Shown here: piece after piece, positions 18,716 to 27,268 of the stretch
Numbering within the stretch: position 1 is the stretch's first letter
How the letters are laid out: the number at the start of each line of letters is the position of its first letter
Source of the DNA: Lactococcus taiwanensis
GTDB taxonomy: Bacteria > Bacillota > Bacilli > Lactobacillales > Streptococcaceae
Assembly: GCF_014905395.1 (NCBI RefSeq)
Contig: NZ_BNDT01000003.1
Location: forward strand, 248,001 to 312,000
DNA: 64,000 bases
Direction: 5' to 3'
Notes under the pieces: generated by a model
Told to the model about the DNA's origin: nothing
The model's input: the letters and a program-made list of their open reading frames with translations, nothing else
The model's database searches: none
Position numbers and translations under genes: made by a program

Positions 18716-21700
18716 ATGGACACCCTTAAGCAAACAAAACTTTCGAAGACAAAACTTATTACCAAACGGAAAGTACTCTCCGCTACTATGTCAGGTGGTT
18801 TACTGATGACATCGATTTTGGTTCCCACAGCATATAGTCTTCTTGAACATCAGATCACAGCCAAGGCAGATGTCTTAGATATAGATTTACTCAGTAATGT
18901 TAACTCGAGCAATACTAGTGGAACTACAGCAGAGAACCGGTGGACAAGTGAATCGGGTGCTCAAAATGTTAACTTTACCATTTCTGGTAGTACTTTAGCT
19001 GGAGCTTCTCTTCTCAATGGACAACGTTATGCTGTACTTGCCGTTCCGCAGGAACTCCGCGGTTTTGTTTCACCCAACGGCAACACAACTGTTAATACAA
19101 ACATTACGGTAGATCTAAATCAAGTAGCTCTGTTAAATACGCTCGTTTCTGCAGGGGACACCTTCCTTAACAGTGTGACAACACTCTTAGACAGCAACCC
19201 TCTAGCAAGTCTGGACTTGACAGAAGTAACTCGTCAACTTAATCTATTGAAGAGTGTACAGAGTATTGGTGGGGGAAATTTTTCAGCTACAACAAGTATA
19301 GATGGAACAGGAGCCCTAATTAGCGCTCAACTTGATGATGGACTTGGCCAAGTACTTGCTCAAAATCTGACCACGATTTTGAGCAATTTAAAAAATGCGA
19401 TTAATGCTTTGCAAGCAACTGGACTCGCTGCAACTGTTGTCAACACAGCGCTTCTTCCTTTAAAAGCCACATTTACTGCTGCTGTCGATGTTGTGCTCAA
19501 TCCCTTAATCAATGGCACAGGCGATATTCTTAGTCAACTCCTAAATGCGTCAGTATTAGGAGATACGAGTATTACTATTCCGACTACAATCACTCCACCT
19601 ACTTTGCAAGGGCCATTAGATGCTCGCTTTGTTGGGACGGCAGTAAAATCTAATTTTCTTGATGTCAGTATCTTGAGCAATGCAAACGGGGTCTCGTATG
19701 TCTATCTAGATGGCACTAATTCAGCAACATTAGTCGCCCCGATAGGCAACCTTGAAGCTACAACAAGTGCGTCAGGAGCAACAGATGCCACAGCCGATCT
19801 GCCCACTACTCTGAAAGATAGTACAGGAGCAGATGTTTCTGTAACTTCAATCATTACAGATAGTACAGGAGCGACCGTTACAAATGGTAGTTTAGGAGCA
19901 GGCACTTATACCGTTACATATTCAGCAGCAGGTTATGATGATGTCACGCAAACACTGATTGTATCAGATCCTAGCACGACGGCAACATTAGTCGCCCCGA
20001 CAGGCAACCTTGAAGCTGCAACAAGTGCGTCAGGAGCGACAGATGCCACAGCTGACCTGCCCACTACTCTGAAAGATAGTACAGGAGCAGATGTTCCTGT
20101 AAGCTCAATCATTACAGATAGTACAGGAGCGACCGTTACAAATGGTAGTTTAGGAGCAGGCACTTATACCGTTACATATTCAGCAGCAGGTTATGATGAT
20201 GTCACGCAAACACTGATCGTATCAGATCCTAGCACCACCGCAACATTAGTAGCCCCGACAGGCAACCTTGAAGCTACAACAAGTGCGTCGGGAGCAACAG
20301 ATGCCACAGCCGATCTGGCCACTACGCTTAAAGATAGTACAGGAGCAGATGTTTCTGTAACTTCTATCATTACAGATAGTACAGGAGCGACCGTTACAAA
20401 TGGTAGTTTAGGAGCAGGCACTTATACCGTTACATATTCAGCAGCAGGTTATGATGATGTCACGCAAACACTGATCGTATCAGATCCTTCAGATACAACT
20501 GCTCCTAATGCTCCAGTTGTTACTGAAGTATCTGGGAATTCTCAAATAGGATATACTGTGAAAGGGACAGCTGAACCGAATGCTATAGTTACAATCTATG
20601 ACGATGCAAATAACCAAGTAGGGACTGCTCAAGCGAATGCTTCGGGAGAATTTACAGTAACTCTTGCTGGTGAGATCGGTCCAAGTTCTCTTTTAAGTAT
20701 TACGGCAACAGACAGCTCTGGTAATATCAGTGATTCTGCAAACTTCAATACTCCAGGAGATCCTATTCCAGGAGCGCCTACAGCTACAGCAAGTGGTGAT
20801 TCTACTAATGGTTACACTGTGAGTGGTAATGCTGAGGCAAATTCTACTGTTACAATCAAAGATTTAGATGGCAATATTTTAGGAACTACTGTCGCTAATG
20901 ATGATGGTTCATACAGTGTAGCTTTACCAGTTGGCCCACGTCCAGAGCAGACACTAGAAGCTACAGCCACAAATAGTTTTGGAGAAAGTAGCTCCACAAC
21001 TTTCGTTACCCCTATGGATCCAAGCTTAAATGCTCCTTCGGGTACTCTAACAGCTACAACTACTGCTCCAGGAGCGTCGGATGCTAACGCTCCAATATTG
21101 ACAGAGCTTACAGATAGCAACGGTAACACCGTTTCTGTGACAGCCGTAATCCGTGATAGTGAGGGTGAAATTGTGGTTAACGGTCAACTTGCTGCAGGGA
21201 GCTATACTGTTACTTACTCGGCACCAGGGTATGCAGACGTAACCCAAATTTTGGAAGTAACAGATGCACCAGACACCACGGCCCCACAAGCACCAACAGT
21301 AGGAGGAGTGACAGGTAATTCGACAGATGGCTATGTAGTGAGTGGTACTGGTGAAGCAGGGTCAACCATTACAATTAAAGACGATGCCGGCAATACAGTA
21401 GGCACGGGTACCGTTGATTCGGAAGGTAACTATAGTATTGAAGTGCCCGGTAGTGTCGGACCAGATGCCCCATTAACAGTAACGGCTACAGACAATTCAG
21501 GCAATACTAGCCAACCGACAAGTACCACAACACCAAGTGACCCAGACACCACGGCCCCCGAAGCGCCAACAGTAGGAGGAGTGACAGGTAATTCGACAGA
21601 TGGCTATGTAGTGAGCGGTACTGGTGAAGCAGGGTCAACCATTACAATTAAAGACGATGCCGGCAATACAGTAGGCACCGGTACCGTTGATTCGGAAGGT

Positions 21701-23056
21701 AACTATAGTATTGAAGTGCCCGGTAGTGTCGGACCAGATGCCCCATTAACAGTAACGGCTACAGACAATTCAGGCAATACTAGTCAACCGACAAGTACCA
21801 CAACACCAAGTGACCCAGACACCACGGCCCCCGAAGCGCCAACAGTAGGAGGAGTGACAGGTAATTCGACAGATGGCTATGTAGTGAGTGGTACAGGTGA
21901 AGCAGGGTCAACCATTACAATTAAAGACGATGCCGGCAATACAGTAGGCACCGGTACCGTTGATTCAGAAGGTAACTATAGTATTGAAGTGCCCGGTAGT
22001 GTCGGACCAGATGCTCCATTAACGGTAACAGCTACAGACAATTCAGGTAACACTAGCCAACCGACAAGCACCACAACACCAAGCGACCCAGACACCACGG
22101 CCCCACAAGCACCAAAAGTTACTTCAGTATCCGGAAATTCAGGAAAAGGATATACGATAAAAGGGAAGGCAGAAGCGGGAGCTTTGGTCAACGTTTACGA
22201 TAACGATAATAATCTTTTAGGTAGTGTACGAGCAGACAGTAATGGCTCCTTTACCATTGTTTTACCTAAGGGCAGTGTTGGTGCTAATCAGCCTTTGACT
22301 TTAACAGCAACTGATAAATCTGGTAATACAAGTGGGAAAGCTTACAGTGTGACACCAGCCGATCAAGTGATTGCTCCACCCTCTGCTGTTGCCACTGGTT
22401 CTTCATCAAAAGGTTATACCATCTCTGGATATGCTGGTAAAGAATACGCTGGGGGAACAGTAACGATAGTGGTCCCTGCCCCACAATCAAAATTATTCCG
22501 AGCTAACTTAGCTCTCCCAGGGCAAGTATTGGGTGTGGCAACAATTGATGCAAATGGTAACTATGTATTGATAGTTGAACCAGGAGCAGCTTACGCTTTG
22601 GAAGATTTGCAAGCTTATACAACTTATGATGGACTGGTAAGTGTAATGACTAACTTCACCACACCAGCCGATCCAACTGACACAGGAGGTAATACAGGAA
22701 ACGGAAACAACAATGGTAATAACACAGGAACGGGAGGTGAAGGAACAGGAACAGGAACAAGTCAACCAGTAGTTAGTGATGGTAGCAATGGAGCAACTTC
22801 AGGGCAAACAGGAAATGGGAATGGTGGACTAGAAGCAACTCCTATTTCAAATTCTGGTACGAATTCTTGGGGGAATGGTAATACTACGCCTTCTCTTCAA
22901 TCCGCATCGGGGCTAACTAACTCAACAAGCGGTAAAAACTTTGGCGCGAATAGCCTTCCTAGTACTGGTGAAGCAAGTACGGGATGGCTTGGTGCACTTG
23001 GAGCGTTCCTTCTAACATCACTTGGAAGTTTATTATTCTGGAGAAAAAAACAGTAA
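18716..23056 (+). CDS. LPXTG-anchored multi-domain surface adhesin with tandem repeats
   Basis: 1446-residue cell-wall protein. An N-terminal export signal (basic KLITKRK, then a hydrophobic segment) is followed by an adhesive domain of about 270 residues. Residues 337-594 are three 86-residue repeats (ATLVAPTGNLEA...). Several bacterial Ig-like modules follow, including three 91-residue repeats at 853-1125 (TTAPEAPTVGGVTGNS...). A Gly/Asn/Thr-rich wall-spanning stretch and LPSTG (residues 1414-1418) with hydrophobic tail and RKKQ mark sortase anchoring. The ATG at 18716 follows AGGAGG; an in-frame start at 18620 is rejected. Ligand unknown; adhesion is inferred from architecture. Base composition is visibly richer in GC than the neighbours. 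Confidence 0.9.
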   Translation: MDTLKQTKLSKTKLITKRKVLSATMSGGLLMTSILVPTAYSLLEHQITAKADVLDIDLLSNVNSSNTSGTTAENRWTSESGAQNVNFTISGSTLAGASLLNGQRYAVLAVPQELRGFVSPNGNTTVNTNITVDLNQVALLNTLVSAGDTFLNSVTTLLDSNPLASLDLTEVTRQLNLLKSVQSIGGGNFSATTSIDGTGALISAQLDDGLGQVLAQNLTTILSNLKNAINALQATGLAATVVNTALLPLKATFTAAVDVVLNPLINGTGDILSQLLNASVLGDTSITIPTTITPPTLQGPLDARFVGTAVKSNFLDVSILSNANGVSYVYLDGTNSATLVAPIGNLEATTSASGATDATADLPTTLKDSTGADVSVTSIITDSTGATVTNGSLGAGTYTVTYSAAGYDDVTQTLIVSDPSTTATLVAPTGNLEAATSASGATDATADLPTTLKDSTGADVPVSSIITDSTGATVTNGSLGAGTYTVTYSAAGYDDVTQTLIVSDPSTTATLVAPTGNLEATTSASGATDATADLATTLKDSTGADVSVTSIITDSTGATVTNGSLGAGTYTVTYSAAGYDDVTQTLIVSDPSDTTAPNAPVVTEVSGNSQIGYTVKGTAEPNAIVTIYDDANNQVGTAQANASGEFTVTLAGEIGPSSLLSITATDSSGNISDSANFNTPGDPIPGAPTATASGDSTNGYTVSGNAEANSTVTIKDLDGNILGTTVANDDGSYSVALPVGPRPEQTLEATATNSFGESSSTTFVTPMDPSLNAPSGTLTATTTAPGASDANAPILTELTDSNGNTVSVTAVIRDSEGEIVVNGQLAAGSYTVTYSAPGYADVTQILEVTDAPDTTAPQAPTVGGVTGNSTDGYVVSGTGEAGSTITIKDDAGNTVGTGTVDSEGNYSIEVPGSVGPDAPLTVTATDNSGNTSQPTSTTTPSDPDTTAPEAPTVGGVTGNSTDGYVVSGTGEAGSTITIKDDAGNTVGTGTVDSEGNYSIEVPGSVGPDAPLTVTATDNSGNTSQPTSTTTPSDPDTTAPEAPTVGGVTGNSTDGYVVSGTGEAGSTITIKDDAGNTVGTGTVDSEGNYSIEVPGSVGPDAPLTVTATDNSGNTSQPTSTTTPSDPDTTAPQAPKVTSVSGNSGKGYTIKGKAEAGALVNVYDNDNNLLGSVRADSNGSFTIVLPKGSVGANQPLTLTATDKSGNTSGKAYSVTPADQVIAPPSAVATGSSSKGYTISGYAGKEYAGGTVTIVVPAPQSKLFRANLALPGQVLGVATIDANGNYVLIVEPGAAYALEDLQAYTTYDGLVSVMTNFTTPADPTDTGGNTGNGNNNGNNTGTGGEGTGTGTSQPVVSDGSNGATSGQTGNGNGGLEATPISNSGTNSWGNGNTTPSLQSASGLTNSTSGKNFGANSLPSTGEASTGWLGALGAFLLTSLGSLLFWRKKQ
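19724..20497 (+). repeat. Three tandem 258-bp repeats in the adhesin gene
   Basis: Units start at 19724, 19982 and 20240 and differ by only scattered bases. Each encodes 86 residues. A diverged fourth relative is encoded around 21020-21270. Confidence 0.9.
21272..22090 (+). repeat. Three tandem 273-bp repeats in the adhesin gene
   Basis: Units start at 21272, 21545 and 21818, and the next partial unit begins at 22091. Each encodes a 91-residue Ig-like module; the copies are nearly identical at DNA level. Confidence 0.9.
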
Positions 23057-23225
23057 AATAACTAAGGAGGTATATTAATAGTAAAAGAACTATAAATAAG
23101 AAAAAATATGTGAAAGAATTTTCAAGCTTATTGTTAGGATAATTCTTAAGAATACGATAGAATGATTAAGTCAGAGCCTATCCAACTCTGACATCTCTGA
23201 AATTCTTTTCAAATTACAAGCACTG

Positions 23226-23260
23226 GTCTCCCTCATCCGATGATGAGAGGAGACTTTTTT
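23226..23260 (+). terminator. Adhesin gene terminator
   Basis: GTCTCCCTCATC (23226-23237) pairs with GATGAGAGGAGAC (one bulge), followed by six T. About 170 bases of adhesin 3' region precede it, including a weaker AGTCAGAG/CTCTGAC hairpin near 23167-23192. Confidence 0.8.
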
Positions 23261-23304
23261 ATCATAAAAAACAAGACGGTTAGTTTTCATTTTAGCCTCA
23301 TTTT

Positions 23305-23313
23305 TGATATAAT
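23305..23313 (+). promoter_or_regulatory. Extended -10 of the small-protein gene
   Basis: TGATATAAT-type box (23306-23313 with preceding T) ahead of a leader of about 110 bases, which contains a GTAAAC/GTTTAC hairpin near 23355-23380. Confidence 0.5.
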
Positions 23314-23431
23314 TATAAAAGTTACGAAGTAAGTATCTCGTACTGATTAGATTAGGTAAACAAAAAGAAGTGTTTACAGGAAGAAACCAGTTTGATAGGG
23401 CCTAAGCGGTCAGCTAACAGGAGGAAGTCAA

Positions 23432-23581
23432 TTGTCTAAGAAAATTTCAGTAGCAGTCGTTAAAAATAGTAAACAGCAAGATGAAAGAAATGCTATTCTT
23501 GCAGATACTTTTGATAATAGATGGTTTCAAAACGAGTGGAAACACAAATTTAAGTCTCTTACTTCAAACACAAAAAAATAA
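23432..23581 (+). CDS. Small protein of 49 residues, TTG start, unknown function
   Basis: Begins LSKKISVAVVK (the initiator read as Met) and ends NTKK; basic, Lys/Asn-rich, with two Trp residues near positions 31 and 36, no membrane segment. The TTG at 23432 is preceded by AGGAGGAAG at good spacing, and no ATG would give a comparable frame. It has its own extended -10 promoter, a long leader and a dedicated terminator, so it is a stand-alone transcription unit. I do not recognise the family. Confidence 0.6.
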   Translation: MSKKISVAVVKNSKQQDERNAILADTFDNRWFQNEWKHKFKSLTSNTKK

Positions 23582-23594
23582 ATGTAATTATTAT

Positions 23595-23622
23595 AAGGTG
23601 AGCAAGCGGGCTCACCTTTTTT
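23595..23622 (+). terminator. Terminator of the 49-residue small-protein gene
   Basis: AAGGTGAGC (23595-23603) pairs with GCTCACCTT (23610-23618), then TTTT. Confidence 0.85.
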
Positions 23623-23667
23623 ACTTCAGTATTTAATATTTTAAACGGTCTTTCTGCAGCTTAGTTG

Positions 23668-23676
23668 TGCTATAAT
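23668..23676 (+). promoter_or_regulatory. Promoter of the folate ECF gene
   Basis: TGCTATAAT, a perfect extended -10, about 15 bases before the riboswitch. Confidence 0.6.
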
Positions 23677-23689
23677 GAAAAATGTAAAC

Positions 23690-23792
23690 AGAGTAGGAGA
23701 AATGCGTTAAGTACCACAAGACGGGATGTTGCTTGTGGGCGAAGGATTCTTTATTGAGTCCGCGGTGTTTCTTCGCATCCGCTGGTTTTTTT
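23690..23792 (+). ncRNA. THF (tetrahydrofolate) riboswitch
   Basis: The element GTAGGAGAAATGCGTTAAGT, a central hairpin CCACAAG/CTTGTGG with GGGATG, then CGAAGGATTC, CCGCGGTG and the 3' block CGCATCCGC match the conserved blocks of the folE/folT-type THF riboswitch. Seven T follow directly (23786-23792), consistent with transcription termination on ligand binding. It lies about 75 bases upstream of a folate-type ECF S component, the usual target. Confidence 0.85.
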
Positions 23793-23867
23793 GTACCTTT
23801 ATTGCATTAATCAGTGTTGCTCTACCTTATTATTTATAGAAAAAGGCTATCGCCTAAGGAGAATAAC

Positions 23868-24413
23868 ATGTTAAAATTAACCTCGAAAATGAGCTTGCAA
23901 CGCTTAGTTTTTCTATCTTTTCTACTAGCTTTACAGATCGTCCTATCTAATTTAGCCATTGGTAATTCTTTTTTTAAAATTAGTCTAGTTTTTATCCCCA
24001 ATGCACTAATCGGTATGATAGCAGGACCATTATGGACAGCTTTAATTTTAGCTTTTGGAGATTTAATAAGCTCTCTTTTATCAGGGTATGCTTACTTTCC
24101 AGGTTTTACAATTTCTGCTTTTATTGTGGGTATATTATATGGCTTATTTTTTTATAGAAAATCTTTTGATATAAAGAATCGTATACATTGGCTATACCTC
24201 TTTGGGGCAATGACTGTCATTATGCTCGTTGATTCCACTTTTTTTAATACGATTTGGGTAACAATGATTATTCCTCATGCTAGCTTTGCGACTTTCCTTT
24301 CCTTGTTAGCGGCCCGTGCATTATTGCTTGTTCAAATTCCTTTTCAAACGATTATCCTAATGTTGCTTATCCCAACATTACAATCAATAAAAACTTTAAA
24401 AATATTTCTGTAA
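23868..24413 (+). CDS. folT: Folate-family ECF transporter S component
   Basis: 181-residue integral membrane protein with about six hydrophobic segments, matching the folate-family ECF S components (SFLLALQIVLSNLAIGN; FGDLISSLLSGYAYFPGFT). It captures folates and works with a shared EcfA/A'/T module encoded elsewhere. The ATG at 23868 follows AAGGAG; a start at 23814 would put the N-terminus next to the riboswitch and is rejected. The THF riboswitch supports the substrate. Confidence 0.85.
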   Translation: MLKLTSKMSLQRLVFLSFLLALQIVLSNLAIGNSFFKISLVFIPNALIGMIAGPLWTALILAFGDLISSLLSGYAYFPGFTISAFIVGILYGLFFYRKSFDIKNRIHWLYLFGAMTVIMLVDSTFFNTIWVTMIIPHASFATFLSLLAARALLLVQIPFQTIILMLLIPTLQSIKTLKIFL

Positions 24414-24438
24414 AAATCAAGGTTAACCTTGATTTTTT
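24412..24438 (+). terminator. folT terminator
   Basis: AAAAATCAAGG (24412-24422), loop TTAA, CCTTGATTTTT (24427-24437), then more T. Confidence 0.9.
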
Positions 24439-24525
24439 TATCTTATAAACGTTGGGATAAGAGGATACTTTTTTCTTTTTTATAGGTTTAAAGTTATAAT
24501 AGAGCTTAAAGAGAGGAGGGAGAAA

Positions 24526-26067
24526 ATGCGAGAAAGAAGAAAATTGAAAAGAGTTTTGATGGGGCGCTTGCTTATTTTTCTTTTTGCGATTGCAATACAA
24601 TTTATATGGCTTGTTTGGCTGATGTATCACTTTAGTAATTTAACCTATTTTCTCCCTTTAATAGAGGTCTTATCGTTGATAGTGTTATTTATCATAATAA
24701 ATCGGAAAATCAATTCAGCATATAAACTAATTTGGGCTGTATTAGTTCTCGCATTTCCGCTAGTTGGTCTTACACTCTATCTGGTTTTTGGGCATTATTG
24801 GTGGAATTCTTCTGCTAGAAAAAGATTATCAGAAACCCATGGCAGTCTTATCGCGCAACTTCCTCAAAACAATGAAGTGCTTACAGAACTAAAGGCTATA
24901 GATTTAGCGAGGGCTAACCAGTCTGTTTACATTTCTAAGTATTCAGACTATCCATTATACAGGAACACTGACACCAAGTATTTTAAGAGTGGTGAAGCGA
25001 TCTTTGAATCTATTTTAAATGAGATGCAAGAAGCTGAACATTTTATTTTTTTAGAATTCTTTATTATTGCTGAAGGAAAATTATTGCAGCGATTATTAAA
25101 CCTTTTAGAACAGAAAGCTTCAGAAGGAGTGGATGTCAGATTCATCTACGATGATGCAGGTAGCATAACGACAGTTCAAAAAGATTTCTATCTCGAAGCT
25201 CAAAAGAGAGGTATTAAATGTGTTAAGTTTAATCCCATGCGGCCAATTCTTTCTCTACTGATGAACAACCGAGATCATCGTAAAATAGTAATAATTGATG
25301 GGTATATAGGATATACCGGTGGAATGAATGTTGGTGATGAGTATACCAATGAACTTTATCGCTTAGGTTATTGGAAAGATACAGGATTGCGCATTGAAGG
25401 TGAAGCAGTTTCAAGTTTGACCAGCATGTTTTTAGAAATGTGGAATTATATTACCTGTACTAACGACAGCTTCGAGTGTTATAAACCTCAAGCTTATAAA
25501 AAATCTCAATTTAAAGGAAATGGTTTCATACAACCTTTTGGAGATACTCCACTCGATGAGGAGAATGTGAGCTCGATTGTTTATATGAATATTATCGGTA
25601 ATGCAGAAAAGTATGTCTATATATTTACTCCTTATCTTATACTAGATGATGAAATGATTGTTCAACTTCAAAACGCTGCTAAACGAGGGGTTGACGTGAG
25701 GATTGTCCTACCAGATATCCCTGATAAAAAACTTATTTTTTTGATGAGCCAATCTTATTATCAAAGTTTATTAGAGGCAGGTGTCAAGATATATCAATAT
25801 GTTCCAGGTTTTATGCATGCAAAATCTTTCCTGAGCGATGACAAGGTCGCAATAGTGGGTACAGCAAATTTGGACTTTCGCAGTTTATATCTTCATTTTG
25901 AATGTGGGATATGGATGTATCAAACTTCTGTAATTGATTTGATAAAAGAAGATTATGAAGAAGTTTTTACTAATTCTAAAGAAATAGACGCCCAGTTTAT
26001 ATCGCATTTTTCACCAATCGTCATCATTTTTCAAAGTATTTTAAGATTGTTTGCGCCTTTAGTATAA
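24526..26067 (+). CDS. cls: Cardiolipin synthase (phospholipase D family)
   Basis: Condenses two phosphatidylglycerols to cardiolipin at the membrane. 513 residues: N-terminal hydrophobic segments (about residues 12-33, 38-58 and 65-85), then two PLD domains with HKD motifs HRKIVIIDG (about residue 250) and HAKSFLSDD (about 430), each followed by the usual GGMN or GTANLD block. AGGAGGG precedes the ATG. Single-gene unit; normal length. Confidence 0.93.
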   Translation: MRERRKLKRVLMGRLLIFLFAIAIQFIWLVWLMYHFSNLTYFLPLIEVLSLIVLFIIINRKINSAYKLIWAVLVLAFPLVGLTLYLVFGHYWWNSSARKRLSETHGSLIAQLPQNNEVLTELKAIDLARANQSVYISKYSDYPLYRNTDTKYFKSGEAIFESILNEMQEAEHFIFLEFFIIAEGKLLQRLLNLLEQKASEGVDVRFIYDDAGSITTVQKDFYLEAQKRGIKCVKFNPMRPILSLLMNNRDHRKIVIIDGYIGYTGGMNVGDEYTNELYRLGYWKDTGLRIEGEAVSSLTSMFLEMWNYITCTNDSFECYKPQAYKKSQFKGNGFIQPFGDTPLDEENVSSIVYMNIIGNAEKYVYIFTPYLILDDEMIVQLQNAAKRGVDVRIVLPDIPDKKLIFLMSQSYYQSLLEAGVKIYQYVPGFMHAKSFLSDDKVAIVGTANLDFRSLYLHFECGIWMYQTSVIDLIKEDYEEVFTNSKEIDAQFISHFSPIVIIFQSILRLFAPLV

Positions 26068-26138
26068 GCTTAATGTTCTCATTTTGCTCTAATATATTTC
26101 TTTGCTATAATTAACTTATTAATAACAGGAGAAAAAAT

Positions 26139-26516
26139 ATGCTCAAAGGAAAAACAACAATCACACGGGATAATTTAGAAACAATCATGTCTATATCTAA
26201 TGAAAAATTTGCTGAAATTGAAAGACAAATGATGGATTTGGTAATTGATAGTTATTTAAAAGGAACTAAATTACAAGTCACTTCAAATGAAAGAAAAGTA
26301 TCCGTTGTCCTATTTCAAGGAAAAAACGAGCAACTACATCTTTTTATTGATGATATTCATAAAATTACAGTAGAAATTTTAAAAGGGAAAGCTCAGTTTA
26401 ATGTTATAAAACAAGTCTCAAAGGAGGATATTGCGTATATTACAGCTTTTGCTAAATGCTTAGGAATACCAGAACAGCGTGCCCTAAATGGGTTAAGCCC
26501 ATTTATTTTTGATTAA
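26139..26516 (+). CDS. Hypothetical protein, 125 residues
   Basis: Soluble alpha/beta protein without recognisable motifs; central beta-strands (KVSVVLFQGKNEQLHLFI) and one Cys near residue 108. Good ribosome site (AGGAG) and its own short terminator. It lies between cls and an Spx paralogue, with no operon link. I do not recognise the family. Confidence 0.55.
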   Translation: MLKGKTTITRDNLETIMSISNEKFAEIERQMMDLVIDSYLKGTKLQVTSNERKVSVVLFQGKNEQLHLFIDDIHKITVEILKGKAQFNVIKQVSKEDIAYITAFAKCLGIPEQRALNGLSPFIFD

Positions 26517-26518
26517 AT

Positions 26519-26541
26519 ACCTCAAAGGAGGTGTTTTTTTT
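26519..26541 (+). terminator. Terminator after the 26139-26516 gene
   Basis: ACCTC-AAAG-GAGGT followed by GTTTTTTTT; short stem but a long T-run. Confidence 0.65.
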
Positions 26542-26583
26542 ATATAAAATAACAAAAAAATGAGATTTAAGTGAAAAAATATA

Positions 26584-26612
26584 TTGACAATAACTTTTTT
26601 ATTTAATATAAT
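26584..26612 (+). promoter_or_regulatory. Consensus promoter of the Spx paralogue
   Basis: TTGACA (26584-26589), 17-bp spacer, TATAAT (26607-26612): perfect sigma-A consensus. Confidence 0.85.
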
Positions 26613-26658
26613 AATCATATAGATGAGAGAAAAATAATAAAATAAAAGAAGGTGCGAT

Positions 26659-27096
26659 ATGATTAAATTGTTCTCTGCCACAAATTGTGTTTCAAGTAGA
26701 AAAATGAAACAATGGTTAATAGCAAATAAATTAGAATTTAGAGAAATAGTTATATTAGAAAATAGTCTTCAAAAAAAAGATATATTAAGAATACTCTCAT
26801 TGACTGAAAAGGGAGCAGAAGAAATTATCTCTAAAAGAAGTTTAATTTATAAAAAATTATCCCTCAAAATTGATTTTGAGTCTCTCACTACTAATGAACT
26901 TATTGATTTAATTACTCAAAATTATAAACTACTACGACGACCACTTCTTATGGATGAGCATCGTTTACAAGTGGGATATAATGAAGATGAAATCCGTAAA
27001 TTTTTACCGCGTTCTGTTAGACAAATAGAATTAGGCAGAGCTATTGAGAACGTGCGTTTATGGGATGAAGAAGAAAAACATCATTTCGCCATTTGA
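26659..27096 (+). CDS. Spx/ArsC-family regulator with CXXS motif
   Basis: 145-residue member of the Spx family, which binds the RNA polymerase alpha C-terminal domain to alter transcription under oxidative and envelope stress. The redox motif is C10-V-S-S13 rather than CXXC, so the disulfide switch seen in Spx cannot form. The later RRPLLMDEHRLQVGY block is conserved. Lactococci carry many Spx paralogues, such as TrmA and SpxB; I cannot say which this is. Consensus promoter and own terminator. Confidence 0.8.
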   Translation: MIKLFSATNCVSSRKMKQWLIANKLEFREIVILENSLQKKDILRILSLTEKGAEEIISKRSLIYKKLSLKIDFESLTTNELIDLITQNYKLLRRPLLMDEHRLQVGYNEDEIRKFLPRSVRQIELGRAIENVRLWDEEEKHHFAI

Positions 27097-27106
27097 TCAT
27101 TTAAAA

Positions 27107-27135
27107 AAACCTAGCTTTGTTAAAGTAGGTTTTTT
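27107..27135 (+). terminator. Terminator of the Spx paralogue
   Basis: AAACCTA (27107-27113) pairs with TAGGTTT (27126-27132), with inner CTTT/AAAG pairing, followed by T. Confidence 0.75.
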
Positions 27136-27268
27136 ATATCAAAAGATAATTTTTGATTTTTAAATCAGAAAAAGCTACAATCTTGATAGAGTAGTTTTTA
27201 TAAAATGTATTCTATTTAAAACACCGAAACTACAAAAATAATTCTAGAAATATATCGGAGATTAAAGT

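Noticed and set aside
19702-20421. Three nearly identical antisense reading frames of about 70 residues
   Set aside because: They are mirror frames of the 258-bp repeats in the adhesin gene; no ribosome sites or promoters.
19724-22090. CRISPR-like repeat array
   Set aside because: Repeat units are 258 and 273 bp, coding, contiguous and without unique spacers.
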